From Planctomycetota bacterium (lineage in GTDB: Bacteria; Planctomycetota; Phycisphaerae; FEN-1346), in contig JAPLMO010000465.1 in NCBI GenBank assembly GCA_026386995.1, positions 1 through 17,852 of the forward strand: DNA of 17,852 nt, given 5' to 3'. Positions 1 to 10,015 of this stretch are shown one piece after another; position 1 is the stretch's first letter; each line of letters starts with the position of its first letter. The notes beneath the pieces are model-generated. The model did not search any database, was not told the origin of the DNA, and saw nothing but the letters and a program-made list of their open reading frames with translations. The translations under genes and the position numbers were made by a program.

Positions 1-58
1 ACAGGGCCGACATCACCTTCATCCGATCCCGTTCCTTCGCACTCATTCGTAGTTCCAT
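1..58 (-). CDS. N-terminus of an ISNCY-like transposase (partial, runs off window)
   Basis: Only the first 19 codons are inside the window. Read on the minus strand from an ATG at 58, the protein begins MELRMSAKERDRMKVMSAL. The stretch MSAKERDRxKV is typical of the start of ISNCY-family transposases, which continue into a helix-turn-helix; that part is not visible here. A second in-frame ATG at 46 (MSAKERD) is an alternative start. A purine-rich AAAGAGG lies directly before the first ATG, at very short spacing, which favours the second start. Repeated motifs at 90-132 look like the outer end of the same element. The family call rests on a short peptide, so it is moderate only. Confidence 0.5.
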   Translation of the reverse strand, partial: MELRMSAKERDRMKVMSAL

Positions 59-132
59 CCTCTTTCGTTCGGCTGTTCACCCCGAAAGAGGACATTTCTA
101 ATTTGCGGAAACCGGACATTATCACTTTGCGG
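59..132 (-). mobile_element. Terminal region of the insertion sequence with two 19-bp repeats
   Basis: Two direct repeats of the form GGACATT-N6-TTGCGG lie at 90-108 and 114-132, exactly 24 bp apart. They sit between the transposase start and the ribBA promoter, where transposase-binding end repeats are expected. The outer boundary is probably close to 132, but no target duplication can be seen because the other end of the element is outside the window. Confidence 0.5.
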
Positions 133-153
133 CGACAACCCTTCCCGCCGACC

Positions 154-182
154 TTGATTCCGGCCGCCTTTTCCTATATCAT
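154..182 (+). promoter_or_regulatory. Putative ribBA promoter
   Basis: TTGATT at 154-159 and TATCAT at 177-182 are separated by 17 bp. An overlapping TATATC at 175-180 could also serve as the -10 box. The box ends only a few bases before the ATGs at 186 and 192, so transcription would begin at or inside the start of ribBA. No FMN-riboswitch-like structure fits in this short gap. Confidence 0.35.
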
Positions 183-185
183 GGC

Positions 186-1430
186 ATGGCCATGGAAAAT
201 CCATTCGCGCCCATTCCGGAGATTCTCGAGGAACTCAAAAGCGGCCGCATGATCGTCCTGGTGGACGACGAGCACCGCGAGAACGAGGGAGACCTCGTCT
301 GTGCCGCCGAGAAGGTCGCCCCCGAGATCATCAACTTTATGGCGGCCCACGGCCGGGGCCTCATCTGCCTGCCCCTGGCCCATGAGTACGTGGAACGCCT
401 CCAACTTCCGCCGCAGACCCCCGAGAACACCGCCGCCTTCGGCACGGCCTTCACCGTGTCGGTCGACGCCCGCTCGGGCATCACGACGGGCATCAGCGCC
501 GCCGACCGGGCGCGAACCATCCTGATAGCCATCGCCGAGGGCACGCTGCCGCAGGACCTCGCCCGGCCGGGCCACGTCTTCCCGATCCGGGCCCGCGAGG
601 GCGGCGTCCTGGTGCGGGCCGGGCAGACGGAGGGGGCGGTGGACCTGGCGCGGCTGGCAGGCCTCAAGCCCGCCGGCGTCATCTGCGAGATCATGAAGCC
701 CGACGGCACGATGGCCCGCCTGCCGGACCTCATCACGTTCTGCAGAGAGCACAACCTGAAGATGGGCACCGTGGCGCAGATCATCGAGTTCCGCCGCCGC
801 AAGGAGCGGCTGATCCGCAAAGTCACCCAGGCCAAACTGCCCACGCGCTTCGCGACCTTCGACATTCACGTCTACGAGAGTTTCGTCGACCCGTTCCCGC
901 AGATCGCCCTGACCCTGGGCGGCATCGGCGTGGCCGACGCCGAGGGAAAGGTCCCCGTCCAGGAAGAGCCCGTCCTGGTGCGCATCCACTCGGAGTGCCT
1001 GACGGGCGACGTCTTCGGCAGCCTGGCGTGCGACTGCGGCGCACAACTCCAGAAGGCCATGGAGCGCGTGGCCAAGGCCGGCCGAGGGGCGGTCATTTAC
1101 ATGCGGCAGGAGGGCCGAGGCATCGGCCTCTCCAACAAGATCCGCGCATACAAACTCCAGCAGGAAGAGGGCCTGGACACCGTCGAGGCCAACGAGCGGC
1201 TGGGTTTCCAGGCGGATTTGAGGGACTACGGCATCGGCGCCCAGATCATGGTCGACCTGGGGATACGCAAAGTGCGACTGATGACCAACAACCCCCGCAA
1301 GATCGTGGCCCTCAACGGGTACGACCTGCACATCGTCGAGCGCGTGCCGATCGTCGTCGAGCCGAACGCCGCGAACAAGAAGTACCTCGACACGAAGCGC
1401 CGCAAACTGGGGCACCTGCTGGATGAGTAG
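186..1430 (+). CDS. ribBA: Bifunctional 3,4-dihydroxy-2-butanone-4-phosphate synthase / GTP cyclohydrolase II
   Basis: This 414-residue cytoplasmic enzyme supplies both branches of riboflavin synthesis. The N-terminal domain (about 1-205) converts ribulose 5-phosphate to dihydroxybutanone phosphate. The C-terminal domain (about 206-414) opens GTP to the diaminopyrimidine. The RibB part shows DDEHRENEGDL at 27-37 and RPGHVFPI at 127-134. The RibA part shows the zinc cysteines C271, C282 and C284 (SECLTGD, ACDCGAQ), then MRQEGRGIGL at 306-315 and MTNNPRKI at 366-373. Both active sites look complete and the length is normal for the fusion. The start is ATG 186 or ATG 192; neither has a clear ribosome-binding site, which fits a leaderless or near-leaderless message. 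No other rib genes are adjacent, so it stands alone behind an IS end. Confidence 0.97.
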   Translation: MAMENPFAPIPEILEELKSGRMIVLVDDEHRENEGDLVCAAEKVAPEIINFMAAHGRGLICLPLAHEYVERLQLPPQTPENTAAFGTAFTVSVDARSGITTGISAADRARTILIAIAEGTLPQDLARPGHVFPIRAREGGVLVRAGQTEGAVDLARLAGLKPAGVICEIMKPDGTMARLPDLITFCREHNLKMGTVAQIIEFRRRKERLIRKVTQAKLPTRFATFDIHVYESFVDPFPQIALTLGGIGVADAEGKVPVQEEPVLVRIHSECLTGDVFGSLACDCGAQLQKAMERVAKAGRGAVIYMRQEGRGIGLSNKIRAYKLQQEEGLDTVEANERLGFQADLRDYGIGAQIMVDLGIRKVRLMTNNPRKIVALNGYDLHIVERVPIVVEPNAANKKYLDTKRRKLGHLLDE

Positions 1431-1448
1431 GCTGCGGCTTGCCGCAGC
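1431..1448 (+). terminator. Hairpin directly after ribBA
   Basis: GCTGCGGC-TT-GCCGCAGC is a perfect 8-bp stem that begins at the base after the ribBA stop codon. No T-run follows, so it is not a standard intrinsic terminator. It could stabilise the 3' end of the message or assist Rho-dependent stopping. Confidence 0.4.
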
Positions 1449-1516
1449 ATACCCACTCAGAACGCGTGATGGCCGGCGCACGCGAGATTGCATCGAGAGC
1501 ATAAAGGGGGATAGGC

Positions 1517-2050
1517 ATGTCAGAAAAACGCAAGTCTGGTCGCGGGAAGATCGTGACAGTTCGCAGGAATCAGCCGCTTTATGAAACCGTGCAACTTCTT
1601 GTTGCATTCTGCGGCGAAAGGTTTGCACGCAGAGTCAGACTACTGTGGGTGCGGTGCACGGCTGCCTATCTGGCGTTCGCGTATTCGAAGATTCTTGCCC
1701 AAGAGCATCTGGCTCGCGGCATACTGGCGGACACTGTTAAGCAGAATCGCAAAGACAACCTTGCTGAACTCCTAAAGGACGATGTAGTCATGGCGCGCAT
1801 GGCCCACCGCGAGGCTCAACAAGACTTGCGCCAGTGCGAGCGGTGCCGTCGTGAATTGTGGCGCCAGGTCAGGGCCCTTATGCCGCGCGACCAGTCCGCC
1901 GCCCTCTTGGAGATCCGACGGCGCACAATCATAGACCTTGACTCGGCCGCTGCGGAGTGGAGATCGATTGAACAGTGGGCGGCCCAAGAGGTCGCATCTC
2001 CACGGGTCGATGAATTCGATGATGTCTTCCCCTTGGGGAGCCCGGAATAA
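1517..2050 (+). CDS. Hypothetical protein with a CxxC motif
   Basis: I do not recognise this 177-residue protein. The start is well supported: ATG 1517 is preceded by AAAGGGGGA at good spacing. The N-terminus is basic (MSEKRKSGRGKIVTVRR) and has no signal peptide. The middle is rich in Arg, Glu and Gln and probably helical. It contains MAHREAQQDLRQCERC, where a histidine precedes a CxxC pair, reminiscent of a small zinc site but not spaced like a known anti-sigma zinc finger. The C-terminus is acidic (DEFDDVF). Its base composition is less GC-rich than ribBA, suggesting a different history. It ends 19 bp from the convergent antitoxin gene. Confidence 0.6.
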   Translation: MSEKRKSGRGKIVTVRRNQPLYETVQLLVAFCGERFARRVRLLWVRCTAAYLAFAYSKILAQEHLARGILADTVKQNRKDNLAELLKDDVVMARMAHREAQQDLRQCERCRRELWRQVRALMPRDQSAALLEIRRRTIIDLDSAAAEWRSIEQWAAQEVASPRVDEFDDVFPLGSPE

Positions 2051-2069
2051 GAATGCGATATGGCAAGAT

Positions 2070-2363
2070 CTAATTCTGATGCAGCGCCGCCAGAACCGCC
2101 TTGGGATTACGCACCGCAACGCGCAGCAGCGCTTTGGCGGGGCCTTCGGGTTGCCGCCTACCTTGCTCCCAGTTCTGAAGCGTGCGGGCACTGACGCCGA
2201 TCATCAAGGCAAACTCGCCTTGCGACACTCTCAGCCTGCGGCGGACCTCCTTGATGTCCAGAGGCTTGATTGTCCACGCGCGACTGGGCCTGCGGCGGCC
2301 GGCCTTGATTTCTCCGGCCTCCCGAATGCTGGCCAAGAGGTTCTCAAAATCCTGGTTCTTCAT
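2070..2363 (-). CDS. NadS/HigA-type helix-turn-helix antitoxin
   Basis: A 97-residue DNA-binding protein, the antitoxin partner of the upstream RelE/HigB-like toxin. After a helical N-terminus there is an Xre-type helix-turn-helix: EVRRRLRVSQGEFALMIGVS, then ARTLQNWEQGRRQPEGPAKA. The NWEQGRRxPEGPA segment is characteristic of NadS-family antitoxins. I chose ATG 2363, which overlaps the toxin stop as ATGA and has GGAG 8 bases upstream. A GTG three codons earlier would abut that GGAG directly and is less likely. Toxin-first order is usual for HigBA-type modules. The protein should neutralise the toxin and repress the promoter at 2681-2708, where a perfect palindrome lies. Confidence 0.88.
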   Translation of the reverse strand: MKNQDFENLLASIREAGEIKAGRRRPSRAWTIKPLDIKEVRRRLRVSQGEFALMIGVSARTLQNWEQGRRQPEGPAKALLRVAVRNPKAVLAALHQN

Positions 2364-2674
2364 TTCAGCCACTCCTTGACCATCGCCGCGAGCCGCTTGA
2401 CTTGCTCCGGCGTGAGATCGTCCTGATCCGACTTCTTATATGGCAAGAGCATAAAGATTCTATCGGGCTGGTCCCAGTAGTAGACCACCCGCAACGACCC
2501 TCGTTTGCCCGCGCCCGGCAGGCCCCACCGCACCTTGCGGAGGCCCGCGCCTCCCGGAATCCGATCTCCGGCATCCGGCCGAAGCATGAGGGCCGTTTGC
2601 AGCCGCCGGTACTCGTCATCCGGCAGCAGCCGCCTGATCTCCCTTGTGAAGACCGTGGTCTCGATGAACCTCAT
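2360..2674 (-). CDS. RelE/HigB-like toxin
   Basis: A 104-residue toxin of the RelE/ParE superfamily; relatives usually cut mRNA at the ribosome. It begins MRFIETTVFTREIRRLLPDD and contains GLRKVRW, GKRGSLRVVYYW and the C-terminal DRIFMLLPYKKSDQDDLTPEQ pattern typical of the family. I chose ATG 2674. An in-frame ATG at 2692 would place the start inside the promoter and operator, so it can be excluded. From ATG 2674 the -10 box ends 6 bases upstream, so the message is probably leaderless. The gene overlaps the antitoxin by ATGA, indicating translational coupling. The protein looks full length. RNase activity is inferred from the family. Confidence 0.87.
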   Translation of the reverse strand: MRFIETTVFTREIRRLLPDDEYRRLQTALMLRPDAGDRIPGGAGLRKVRWGLPGAGKRGSLRVVYYWDQPDRIFMLLPYKKSDQDDLTPEQVKRLAAMVKEWLK

Positions 2675-2680
2675 GTCGGC

Positions 2681-2708
2681 ATTATACGCCATTGGCGTAT
2701 TAGGTCAA
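2681..2708 (-). promoter_or_regulatory. Promoter and palindromic operator of the RelE/NadS module
   Basis: Read on the minus strand, TTGACC (2708-2703) and a perfect TATAAT (2686-2681) are 16 bp apart. ATACGCCA-A-TGGCGTAT, a perfect 8-1-8 palindrome at 2684-2700, fills the spacer and enters the -10 box. A bound antitoxin would block RNA polymerase, as in autoregulated toxin-antitoxin operons. Confidence 0.8.
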
Positions 2709-2782
2709 GGATGTTTAAGCAGGAACGCCCCAGGCCTGATATGACAGATCAAGATCGCAATTTGCGCGGCGGATACCCGACC

Positions 2783-3004
2783 TCAGGCCGGAAGCGAATG
2801 GTGCTCTTCCTGCTCGATGATCTGGCTTGCGAATTCCAGGGCCGCCCGGATGTCCTCCGCCGCAACCCCGTACTCTTTCTGGACTTCCTCGAAGGTCATC
2901 CCACCGGCAAGGCCGCCAACGATCCGTGCCACGGGAACCCTGGTGCCACGGATGACAGGCTTTCCGTGCTGGATTCGAGTGTCGATCACAATCCGCTCGT
3001 TCAT
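2783..3004 (-). CDS. DUF433 family protein (probable antitoxin)
   Basis: A 73-residue protein with the complete DUF433 pattern: ERIVIDTRIQHGKPVIRGTR at 3-22, then VPVARIVGGLAGGMTFEEV and YGVAAEDIRAALEFA. DUF433 proteins have a winged-helix-like fold and are often paired with a PIN-like DUF5615 toxin. ATG 3004 was chosen because the family begins just before this conserved block; residues upstream in the same frame do not fit. No clear toxin gene follows: the roughly 80 bp to the neighbouring promoter is too short for one, so this is an orphan or its partner was lost. Function in a toxin pair is inference from the family. Confidence 0.85.
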   Translation of the reverse strand: MNERIVIDTRIQHGKPVIRGTRVPVARIVGGLAGGMTFEEVQKEYGVAAEDIRAALEFASQIIEQEEHHSLPA

Positions 3005-3048
3005 GGCCCGCCCCGTCTTCTTTCCGGCCCCGGTCGTCACGGAATATG

Positions 3049-3077
3049 ATCCTAGCAAACAACCGGCCTGCCAACAA
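3049..3077 (-). promoter_or_regulatory. Weak candidate promoter for the DUF433 gene
   Basis: On the minus strand TTGTTG (3077-3072) and TAGGAT (3054-3049) are 17 bp apart, about 45 bp before the chosen start codon. Both boxes match consensus only partly, so this is a tentative call. Confidence 0.3.
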
Positions 3078-3100
3078 TAGCGCGGTCCGGGCCGCAACCC

Positions 3101-4054
3101 CTAACTCAGCACTTCCTGAAGCGCCTCCGGGCTCAGCAGGCCGCGCAGTTTATTGAGGGCCCGCATCTCGATCTGCCGGATGCGCTCTTTCGTCACGCCG
3201 AAATGGCGGCCCACTTCCTCGAGCGTCTGGGCGGACATGTCCCCGATGCCGAAGCGGCGCATCACGATTTCGCGCTCTCGAGGCTCCAACTGGTCCAGGA
3301 CCTTCTCGACATTCTGGCGGACCGAGATGTCGGGTTCCTTATACCCCTCCTCGCCCTCGAACCGGAGGTCGTGGCTCATCTCGAGGAGTTCGTCGCGGCC
3401 CGTCATGAAGCGGTCGCGGCGGACGCCCTCCTGCGGCACGCTGCGGGCGAAGTTCTTCATGATCGCCCACGAGGCGTACGTCGAGAACTTGAAGCCCCGC
3501 ATGTAATCGAACTTGTCCACCGCCCTCATCAAACTCATGTTGCCGTCGGAGATCAGTTCGAAGAAGTTGGTCTGCGGCCCGACGTGCCGCTTTGCGATGT
3601 TGACCACCAGCCGCAGGTTCGCCTGGATGATGCGGTTCTTCACCTCGTTCGCCTCATCCATCAGCCGCTCGATTTCCTCGATGTCGTCGACCTTGGGCGT
3701 CCGGGCTTCCTTGACGCGACTCTGGACCCTGGCGGCCTTGAACTTCACGTAGTTGTACCGCCGGAACAGCGATTGCTCCTGGTCCTTCGTCAGAAGGGGG
3801 GTCTTGTAGAGGGTCTTCAGGTAGATCGGCAATCCCTTCGGCGGCGACGGATGGCGGCCTTCGCGCGTCCCCATCGCCGATTCGGCGATCGCATCGTTGC
3901 CGATCCGCTCCTCGGCGTCCGGCTTCTCGAATTCAGGGCTGAGCATGAACTCGATCGGCTCGCTCAGCAGTTCCTTCGCCCGCTCTTCCGTCACGATGCG
4001 GTAGATGCTGGAGCGCGTGCGGCAGAACCGCTTGGCCAGCGAGTGGACACTCAC
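3101..4054 (-). CDS. Sigma-70 family sigma factor, C-terminal core (regions 1.2 to 4)
   Basis: This frame carries the RNA-polymerase-binding core of a primary-type sigma factor. From GTG 4054 (317 aa): region 1.2-like LPIYLKTLYKTPLLTKDQE at 75-93, region 2 from about 138 (RIIQANLRLVVNIAKRHVG, then DKFDYMRGFKFSTYASWAI), a shortened region 3, and region 4 with LEPREREIVMRRFGI and the helix-turn-helix TLEEVGRHFGVTKERIRQIE at 277-296. GTG 4054 is the first possible start after the amber codon at 4211-4213 and has no good ribosome-binding site. The frame is open for 52 codons further, back to that amber. Those codons (RIARKLGRAVETVRQTIKEY and on) encode the expected helix-turn-helix of planctomycete long sigma factors, so this is really the 3' part of one gene with 4211-4783. 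Confidence 0.9.
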   Translation of the reverse strand: MSVHSLAKRFCRTRSSIYRIVTEERAKELLSEPIEFMLSPEFEKPDAEERIGNDAIAESAMGTREGRHPSPPKGLPIYLKTLYKTPLLTKDQEQSLFRRYNYVKFKAARVQSRVKEARTPKVDDIEEIERLMDEANEVKNRIIQANLRLVVNIAKRHVGPQTNFFELISDGNMSLMRAVDKFDYMRGFKFSTYASWAIMKNFARSVPQEGVRRDRFMTGRDELLEMSHDLRFEGEEGYKEPDISVRQNVEKVLDQLEPREREIVMRRFGIGDMSAQTLEEVGRHFGVTKERIRQIEMRALNKLRGLLSPEALQEVLS

Positions 4055-4210
4055 GCCGCGCTGGTACGCCTGGAAGATCAGCAGCCGGTCGTGGCCCTGG
4101 AGCGGCTCGCCGGCGTCCGGAAAGAGTTTCGCCTCCGGATGCTCTCGGTCGTATTCCTTGATCGTCTGGCGGACGGTCTCGACCGCGCGGCCGAGTTTGC
4201 GGGCGATGCG

Positions 4211-4213
4211 CTA
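4211..4213 (-). other. In-frame amber codon splitting the sigma factor gene
   Basis: The minus strand reads GAG GTC TCC TAG CGC ATC GCC. The same frame is open for 190 codons before and 369 codons after this TAG, and family-like residues lie directly on both sides (FEVS before, RIARKLGRAVETV after). Codon 191 of 561 is therefore the single interruption. A one-base change from CAG, AAG or TGG would produce it. Confidence 0.8.
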
Positions 4214-4783
4214 GGAGACCTCAAAGAGGCAGCAGTGGCAGAAGAGGCTCAGACGCCGCGCCCGGCGGACGATCTCGCGGCGCTCTTCGGGGGTCAGGCG
4301 GCTGAAGTCCGCGCCCGCCTGGACTTGCTCGGAGTTGCGGGCCGCAAACCGGTCGAGGCTCGACTGCAGGAACCCCACCCGCAGCCGGCCGTCGCTGCCC
4401 ACGAACCTCCTCGACACCAGGCCGTTCTTCCTCCAGCGCTGGATGGTCTTGTCGGACACGTTGAACTTCTTGCAGGCCTCGCCGATCGACAGGACGGGCT
4501 CACCCACCTCTTCCGCGCTTATCCGCAGGCTGCCCGACACCTGCTCCACGAGGTGGACGAGGTCTTCCCGGACCGTCTTGCCGCGCAGACTCTTGCCCAG
4601 TTCGCCGCGGGGGCGGTAGCCGGTGATTTGATAGCAGATAAACTCGTAAGGATACGCCTTCGAGGGTTCCGTCAGACAGGCAAGCCGCTCCGCCCGGTTG
4701 ATCTGCTCCAGACGAACCTTGGCGGGGGAGAACGCCAGTTGCTTGGCGAGATCCGCGATCTCGGAATGATGGAAACCAGTCAT
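4211..4783 (-). CDS. N-terminal extension of the same sigma factor, ending at an in-frame amber
   Basis: A 190-residue frame beginning MTGFHHSEIADLAKQLAFSP. It carries a MerR/excisionase-like helix-turn-helix (SIGEACKKFNVSDKTIQRWR, then a GSDGRLRVGFLQSSLDRF wing) and a second helical segment, LTPEERREIVRRARRL. This layout matches the regulatory N-terminal extension found on planctomycete primary-type sigma factors. ATG 4783 has GGGAGGTG at ideal spacing and a near-consensus promoter upstream. The frame stops at TAG 4211-4213 and continues without shift into the rest of the gene. Without the amber, the product would be 560 aa. As it stands it may be a truncated DNA-binding protein, a readthrough product, or half of a broken gene. 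Confidence 0.82.
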   Translation of the reverse strand: MTGFHHSEIADLAKQLAFSPAKVRLEQINRAERLACLTEPSKAYPYEFICYQITGYRPRGELGKSLRGKTVREDLVHLVEQVSGSLRISAEEVGEPVLSIGEACKKFNVSDKTIQRWRKNGLVSRRFVGSDGRLRVGFLQSSLDRFAARNSEQVQAGADFSRLTPEERREIVRRARRLSLFCHCCLFEVS

Positions 4784-4840
4784 TGTGCACCTCCCTCTCA
4801 TTCACGCTCAAGAGGTCTTGGGCACTCCATCCTTGTTTGT

Positions 4841-4869
4841 ACTATACCACAAAACACACCCGCTGTCAA
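4841..4869 (-). promoter_or_regulatory. Near-consensus sigma-70 promoter of the sigma factor gene
   Basis: On the minus strand a perfect TTGACA (4869-4864) and TATAGT (4846-4841) have the ideal 17-bp spacer. The start codon at 4783 lies about 50 bases downstream of the expected transcription start. A strong housekeeping promoter fits a primary-type sigma factor and argues against long-standing decay of the gene. Confidence 0.82.
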
Positions 4870-5184
4870 CAAGAAACTTGACGCGCCTTGCGCTCTAAGT
4901 GTCCAGTCAACCCCCCTTTATTCTCCCGGTCACTTGAGCCCGAAAGTCAAGCCCCCCACAGGCCCTTTTCGCCCAATGTTTGCGGGTTTTTGAGGAGGGC
5001 ACAGGACACTTGCAGGAACGGCCTGCGGTTAAGACTGTCGTCCGCATGGCCTCAGATTCGTGGCGACCGGGGCACGGAATGCCAAGCGGAGCACGTTGAA
5101 CTGCGAAAATGGGGTATCTGCGAGACCGGAAACCTCGCGGCCCGCGGCGGCCTACTCCTATCCTACAACAGGCTGGGTGAGCCC
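4870..5184. other. Gene-free interval
   Basis: About 315 bp between the sigma promoter and the kinase remnant. I see no coding frame with recognisable protein similarity, no RNA gene and no strong repeat. It probably contains degraded sequence. Confidence 0.5.
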
Positions 5185-5364
5185 TTACAGGGCTACCTCG
5201 CGGTAGTGGTCAAGCACGCTGACAACAGCATTCATTCCACCAGGACGGTTGGCAGGATCCTTTTCGATGCACCGCATGATGGCGGTGGCAACCTCGGCCG
5301 CAAGGTCGGGAACTCGTTTATCCAACGGCACGGGCTTGACGTTCAGAATCTTGGCCACCGGCGG
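5185..5364 (-). pseudogene. C-terminal remnant of a Hanks-type Ser/Thr protein kinase
   Basis: Minus-strand frame bounded by TGA (5367-5365) upstream and TAA (5187-5185) downstream. It encodes about 59 residues with the end of a kinase domain: VKPVPLDKRVPDLAAEVATA, then IMRCIEKDPANRP, followed by GGMNAVVSVLDHY. The RCIEKDPANRP block is the conserved subdomain XI of bacterial and planctomycete Ser/Thr kinases, where the Arg pairs with the APE glutamate. The ATP-binding and catalytic parts are missing; the diguanylate cyclase gene begins immediately upstream instead. It has no start codon of its own. I read it as the tail of a kinase gene lost by deletion or rearrangement. Confidence 0.7.
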
Positions 5365-5387
5365 TCACCATGAGGTTCGACGGACTA

Positions 5388-6301
5388 CTACCCCAAAGAC
5401 GGCCGTGCCGCTTCTTCGGCGTCGGCCGCCACCACGCGGACGTTGTTACGGCCCGCATCCTTGGCCTGGAAGAGGGCGCGGTCCGCAAGTTCAATCAGGG
5501 CGTCGCTCGACCCCACACCGTCGGAGTCCGACACGCCGAAACTCGCGGTGAACTTGACCGTTTCGGCGCCGGCCTTCACCGCCACATTCTCCATGCCGAT
5601 GCGGCAGCGCTCGGCCAGGTTCACCGCTTCAAGCGCCGTCACCTCCGGCACGACGATGGCAAACTCCTCGCCGCCGTAACGGGCCGGCAGATCGACCTTG
5701 CGGCATTGGCCCTGGAGAACTTTTGCCGCCTGTTGGAGAACACGGTCACCGATACTGTGTCCGTACGTATCGTTGACTCGCTTGAAGTGGTCGAGGTCGA
5801 CCATGATGAACGCGATGCGCCCCCCATGCCTCATGAGGCGGTCCCACTCCTGGGCCAGGCGTTCCTGAAGTGCCCTGCGGTTGGGCAGGGACGTCAGCGG
5901 ATCGATCTGGGCGTACTCGATCAGGAGATCCTGAAAATGCTTGGTGCGCAGGGCCGCCCGCACCCGTGCGCGCAGTTCAAAGGCGTCGAAGGGCTTTGAG
6001 ATGTAGTCCACCGCCCCCAGGTCCAGGCCGCGGACCTTGTCTTCAGGGCCGCCCGACCCGGTCAGGAAGATGATCGGGATCATGCACAGTTCCGGGTCGG
6101 ACTTGATCGTGCGGCAAAGGTCGAAGCCCGATACGTCGGGCATATCGACGTCCAAGAGTACGAGGTCGGGCTTTTCGGCCTTGAGGGCCTCCAGGCCGCG
6201 GCGGCCCCCATCGGCACAGAGGATGGTCAGGTTCTCTTCGTTCGCCAGCCGGGCCTTGGCAACGGCAATCGCCTCGGGGCTGTCGTCGATGATCAGCACT
6301 T

Positions 6302-6305
<4 letters not shown>
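5388..6305 (-). CDS. Response regulator with diguanylate cyclase output (REC-GGDEF)
   Basis: A 305-residue protein making c-di-GMP from two GTP when phosphorylated. The receiver domain (1-118) has acidic residues D7 and D8, phospho-acceptor D52 (LLDVDMPD), T82 and K104 (ISKPF). The GGDEF domain (about 130-295) has DPLTSLPNRR at 135-144, the active-site GGEEF at 211-215, and an RxxD inhibitory site R202-D205 five residues before it, so product feedback control is expected. All key residues are present. The start is GTG 6305, which overlaps the kinase stop as GTGA, so the two proteins are translationally coupled and the kinase is the likely phosphodonor. The last 15 or so residues are variable. 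Targets of the c-di-GMP are not visible here. Confidence 0.94.
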
Positions 6306-9553
<3,248 letters not shown>

Positions 9554-9892
9554 TCACCTACCCCCATCGCAGGCCGAGTCCGCAGATAGACTCAATTCTT
9601 CCGCGCCGGACCCGTCCATCCGCGATTGGCTGTCTGGAACCATTGTAAGCAATCCTGTCAGGGGGGCAGACCGCCAACCCGGCCGGCCAAGAAGGAGAAC
9701 CCGGTGGCGCGGTCAACGGTTGGCTGATCTACGAAGGTGGCGGCGACGGTGGAGCGCAATCCACCGCCAGCCAGTGCCCATCCCATACCACTCAATATCG
9801 GCGGTTTCCCGGAATGGCTTCACCCTATAAGGGCTCGTTCGGGGGCATTCGGAAGGCAGGACAGACTTGGCTCGGACCGGGGCGCGCAAGGA
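9554..9892. other. Gene-free interval upstream of the kinase operon
   Basis: About 340 bp without a convincing gene. It should carry the promoter of the kinase operon, read on the minus strand, but I could not find a well-spaced -35/-10 pair. A TACAAT lies on the minus strand near 9640 without a matching -35 box. Confidence 0.4.
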
Positions 9893-10006
9893 AAAGGGGG
9901 CTGCACCCGTTTCCGGCTTCTTGGAAACGGGGGCTGTCCCTTTTCCGGCATAACAAAGGGGACAGTCCCCTTTTCGCAAAAGCGCGAAAAGGGTACAGCC
10001 CCCTTT
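9893..10006. repeat. Cluster of nested hairpins
   Basis: An outer pair AAAGGGGGCTGCACCC (9893-9908) and GGGTACAGCCCCCTTT (9991-10006) matches with one mismatch. Inside are CCCGTTTCC/GGAAACGGG (9906-9914, 9923-9931), a perfect AAGGGGAC-A-GTCCCCTT palindrome (9956-9972), and CCCTTTTCGC/GCGAAAAGGG (9968-9977, 9984-9993). It lies 10 bp past the FG-GAP gene stop and upstream of the kinase operon, so it may act as a terminator or transcript-end structure. It resembles dispersed palindromic repeats rather than a gene. Confidence 0.7.
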
Positions 10007-10015
10007 GCCGCCGCC

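Noticed and set aside
2675..2692. Upstream ATG for the RelE/HigB toxin
   Set aside because: It would put the N-terminus inside the -10 box and operator; ATG 2674 fits the family start.
3203..4993. Very long plus-strand frame opposite the sigma factor
   Set aside because: It is antisense to conserved sigma-factor domains, has GC-driven codon content and shows no recognisable protein motifs.
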